This document shows, piece after piece, positions 63,713 to 64,000 of a stretch of DNA of 64,000 nt (position 1 is the stretch's first letter; each line of letters opens with the position of its first letter). The notes under the pieces are model-generated. The model searched no databases, was not told where the DNA came from, and saw only the letters and a list, made by a program, of their open reading frames with translations. The stretch spans positions 31,859 to 95,858 of the forward strand of contig DATY01000019.1 of assembly GCA_002504905.1 (NCBI GenBank), given 5' to 3'. The stretch comes from Euryarchaeota archaeon UBA605. GTDB lineage: Archaea; Thermoplasmatota; Poseidoniia; Poseidoniales; Thalassarchaeaceae. A program made the position numbers and the translations under genes.

Positions 63713-64000
63713 TCATCTTCCATCGGTGACAAAACCTTTCCAAGCCCTCATATAATCTACGAAAATTGGACTCAGATCGGCTTCGAGAAGATGATTTGTA
63801 GAAAAGGGAGGTCTTTCTGGAGAGTATAACATATCATGAAGATTTTTCGGCCAATCTGGATGAGCAATACCGACTCTAGCGACACCAACTAAATCAGCAC
63901 CTTCATCTATTACAAATTGTGCATCTTTCGCAGTCCATACAGCACCAGTAGATATCAATGGTAGTGAATTACCAATTACTTCGCTAAATAATTTAGTTAA
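63713..64000 (-). CDS. C-terminal end of an Old Yellow Enzyme-type NADH:flavin oxidoreductase, partial
   Basis: The minus-strand frame is open to the window edge and stops at 63713, giving the last 95 residues. LISTGAVWTAKDAQFVIDEG and ADLVGVARVGIAHPDWPKN match the end of the FMN-binding barrel, where the phosphate-binding Gly and Arg lie. It is cut off by the end of the window. Its stop lies one base from that of the last regulator. Confidence 0.8.
   Translation of the reverse strand, partial: LTKLFSEVIGNSLPLISTGAVWTAKDAQFVIDEGADLVGVARVGIAHPDWPKNLHDMLYSPERPPFSTNHLLEADLSPIFVDYMRAWKGFVTDGR

Noticed and set aside
1..64000. Insertion sequences, integrases, prophage, CRISPR arrays, rRNA or replication origin
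   Set aside because: No transposase, integrase, terminal repeat, direct-repeat array, rRNA or origin-type repeat cluster was seen; genes are tightly packed housekeeping and surface genes.

Overview
The window is AT-rich and looks like a chromosome segment of a free-living aerobic marine euryarchaeon, most likely Marine Group II (Candidatus Poseidoniales). Archaeal markers are clear: RadA, a Hel308 helicase beside a Cgi121-like KEOPS subunit, the wyosine enzymes Taw1 and Taw2, an initiator tRNA-Met with an A1:U72 pair and an encoded CCA, and TATA-type promoters with short leaders. They sit among genes of bacterial flavour (uvrC, msrA, oligoribonuclease, heme-copper oxidase assembly ctaB, a beta-oxidation fusion) and very large secreted, membrane-anchored proteins, a mix expected for a protein- and lipid-degrading planktonic archaeon. 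The taxonomic call is inference from gene content; no rRNA is present.

Layout. 0-2.6 kb: end of a heme A synthase-like gene, ctaB, and an isopropylmalate/homocitrate synthase-like enzyme. 2.6-6.5 kb: a furin/kexin-like protease with calcium- and MopE-type modules. 6.5-14.6 kb: an AstE/AspA-type deacylase, a thioesterase, Hel308, Cgi121, a zinc-ribbon protein, oligoendopeptidase F and RadA. 14.7-18.5 kb: initiator tRNA, dihydroorotase, a 540-base spacer with a probable 59-residue gene, an M29-like protein and a thiamine pyrophosphokinase. 18.5-21.7 kb: an AI-2E-type transporter and two glycosyltransferases. 21.7-34 kb: a beta-helix surface protein, two one-domain Lrp/AsnC sensors, a STAND ATPase regulator, UvrC and an unrecognised secreted protein. 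34-40 kb: Taw2, an S15-like lipoprotein hydrolase, a SprT-like protein, an ELWxxDGT-repeat lipoprotein and oligoribonuclease. 40-46.7 kb: an MFS transporter, two membrane proteins, MsrA-GuaB, a LURP-one-like protein and Taw1. 46.7-51.8 kb: an ABC export operon with two ATPases and one giant permease. 51.8-54.6 kb: a DUF2237 protein and two divergent GT4 glycosyltransferases. 54.6-58.9 kb: a tightly overlapped three-gene operon of two secreted proteins with aberrant cytochrome-like CxCH/CxxxCH motifs and a membrane protein. 59-64 kb: a beta-oxidation fusion enzyme, a previously unremarked pair of microproteins, three consecutive winged-helix regulators and the end of an Old Yellow Enzyme-type gene.

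How the genes fit together. Secreted protease, S15-like hydrolase, PepF and the AstE-like enzyme suit peptide scavenging; the HADH/ECH fusion suits fatty-acid use; CtaB indicates an aerobic oxidase. Several large exported proteins share one plan: N-terminal signal, long extracellular region, one C-terminal membrane helix and a short charged cytoplasmic tail.

The most novel-looking item is at 61.06-61.84 kb. Two overlapping genes of 25 and 35 residues, each with a strong Shine-Dalgarno, are divergent from an HxlR-family regulator, and a perfect 12-bp inverted repeat places one operator copy at each promoter. The CxCH/CxxxCH operon at 54.6-58.9 kb is second.
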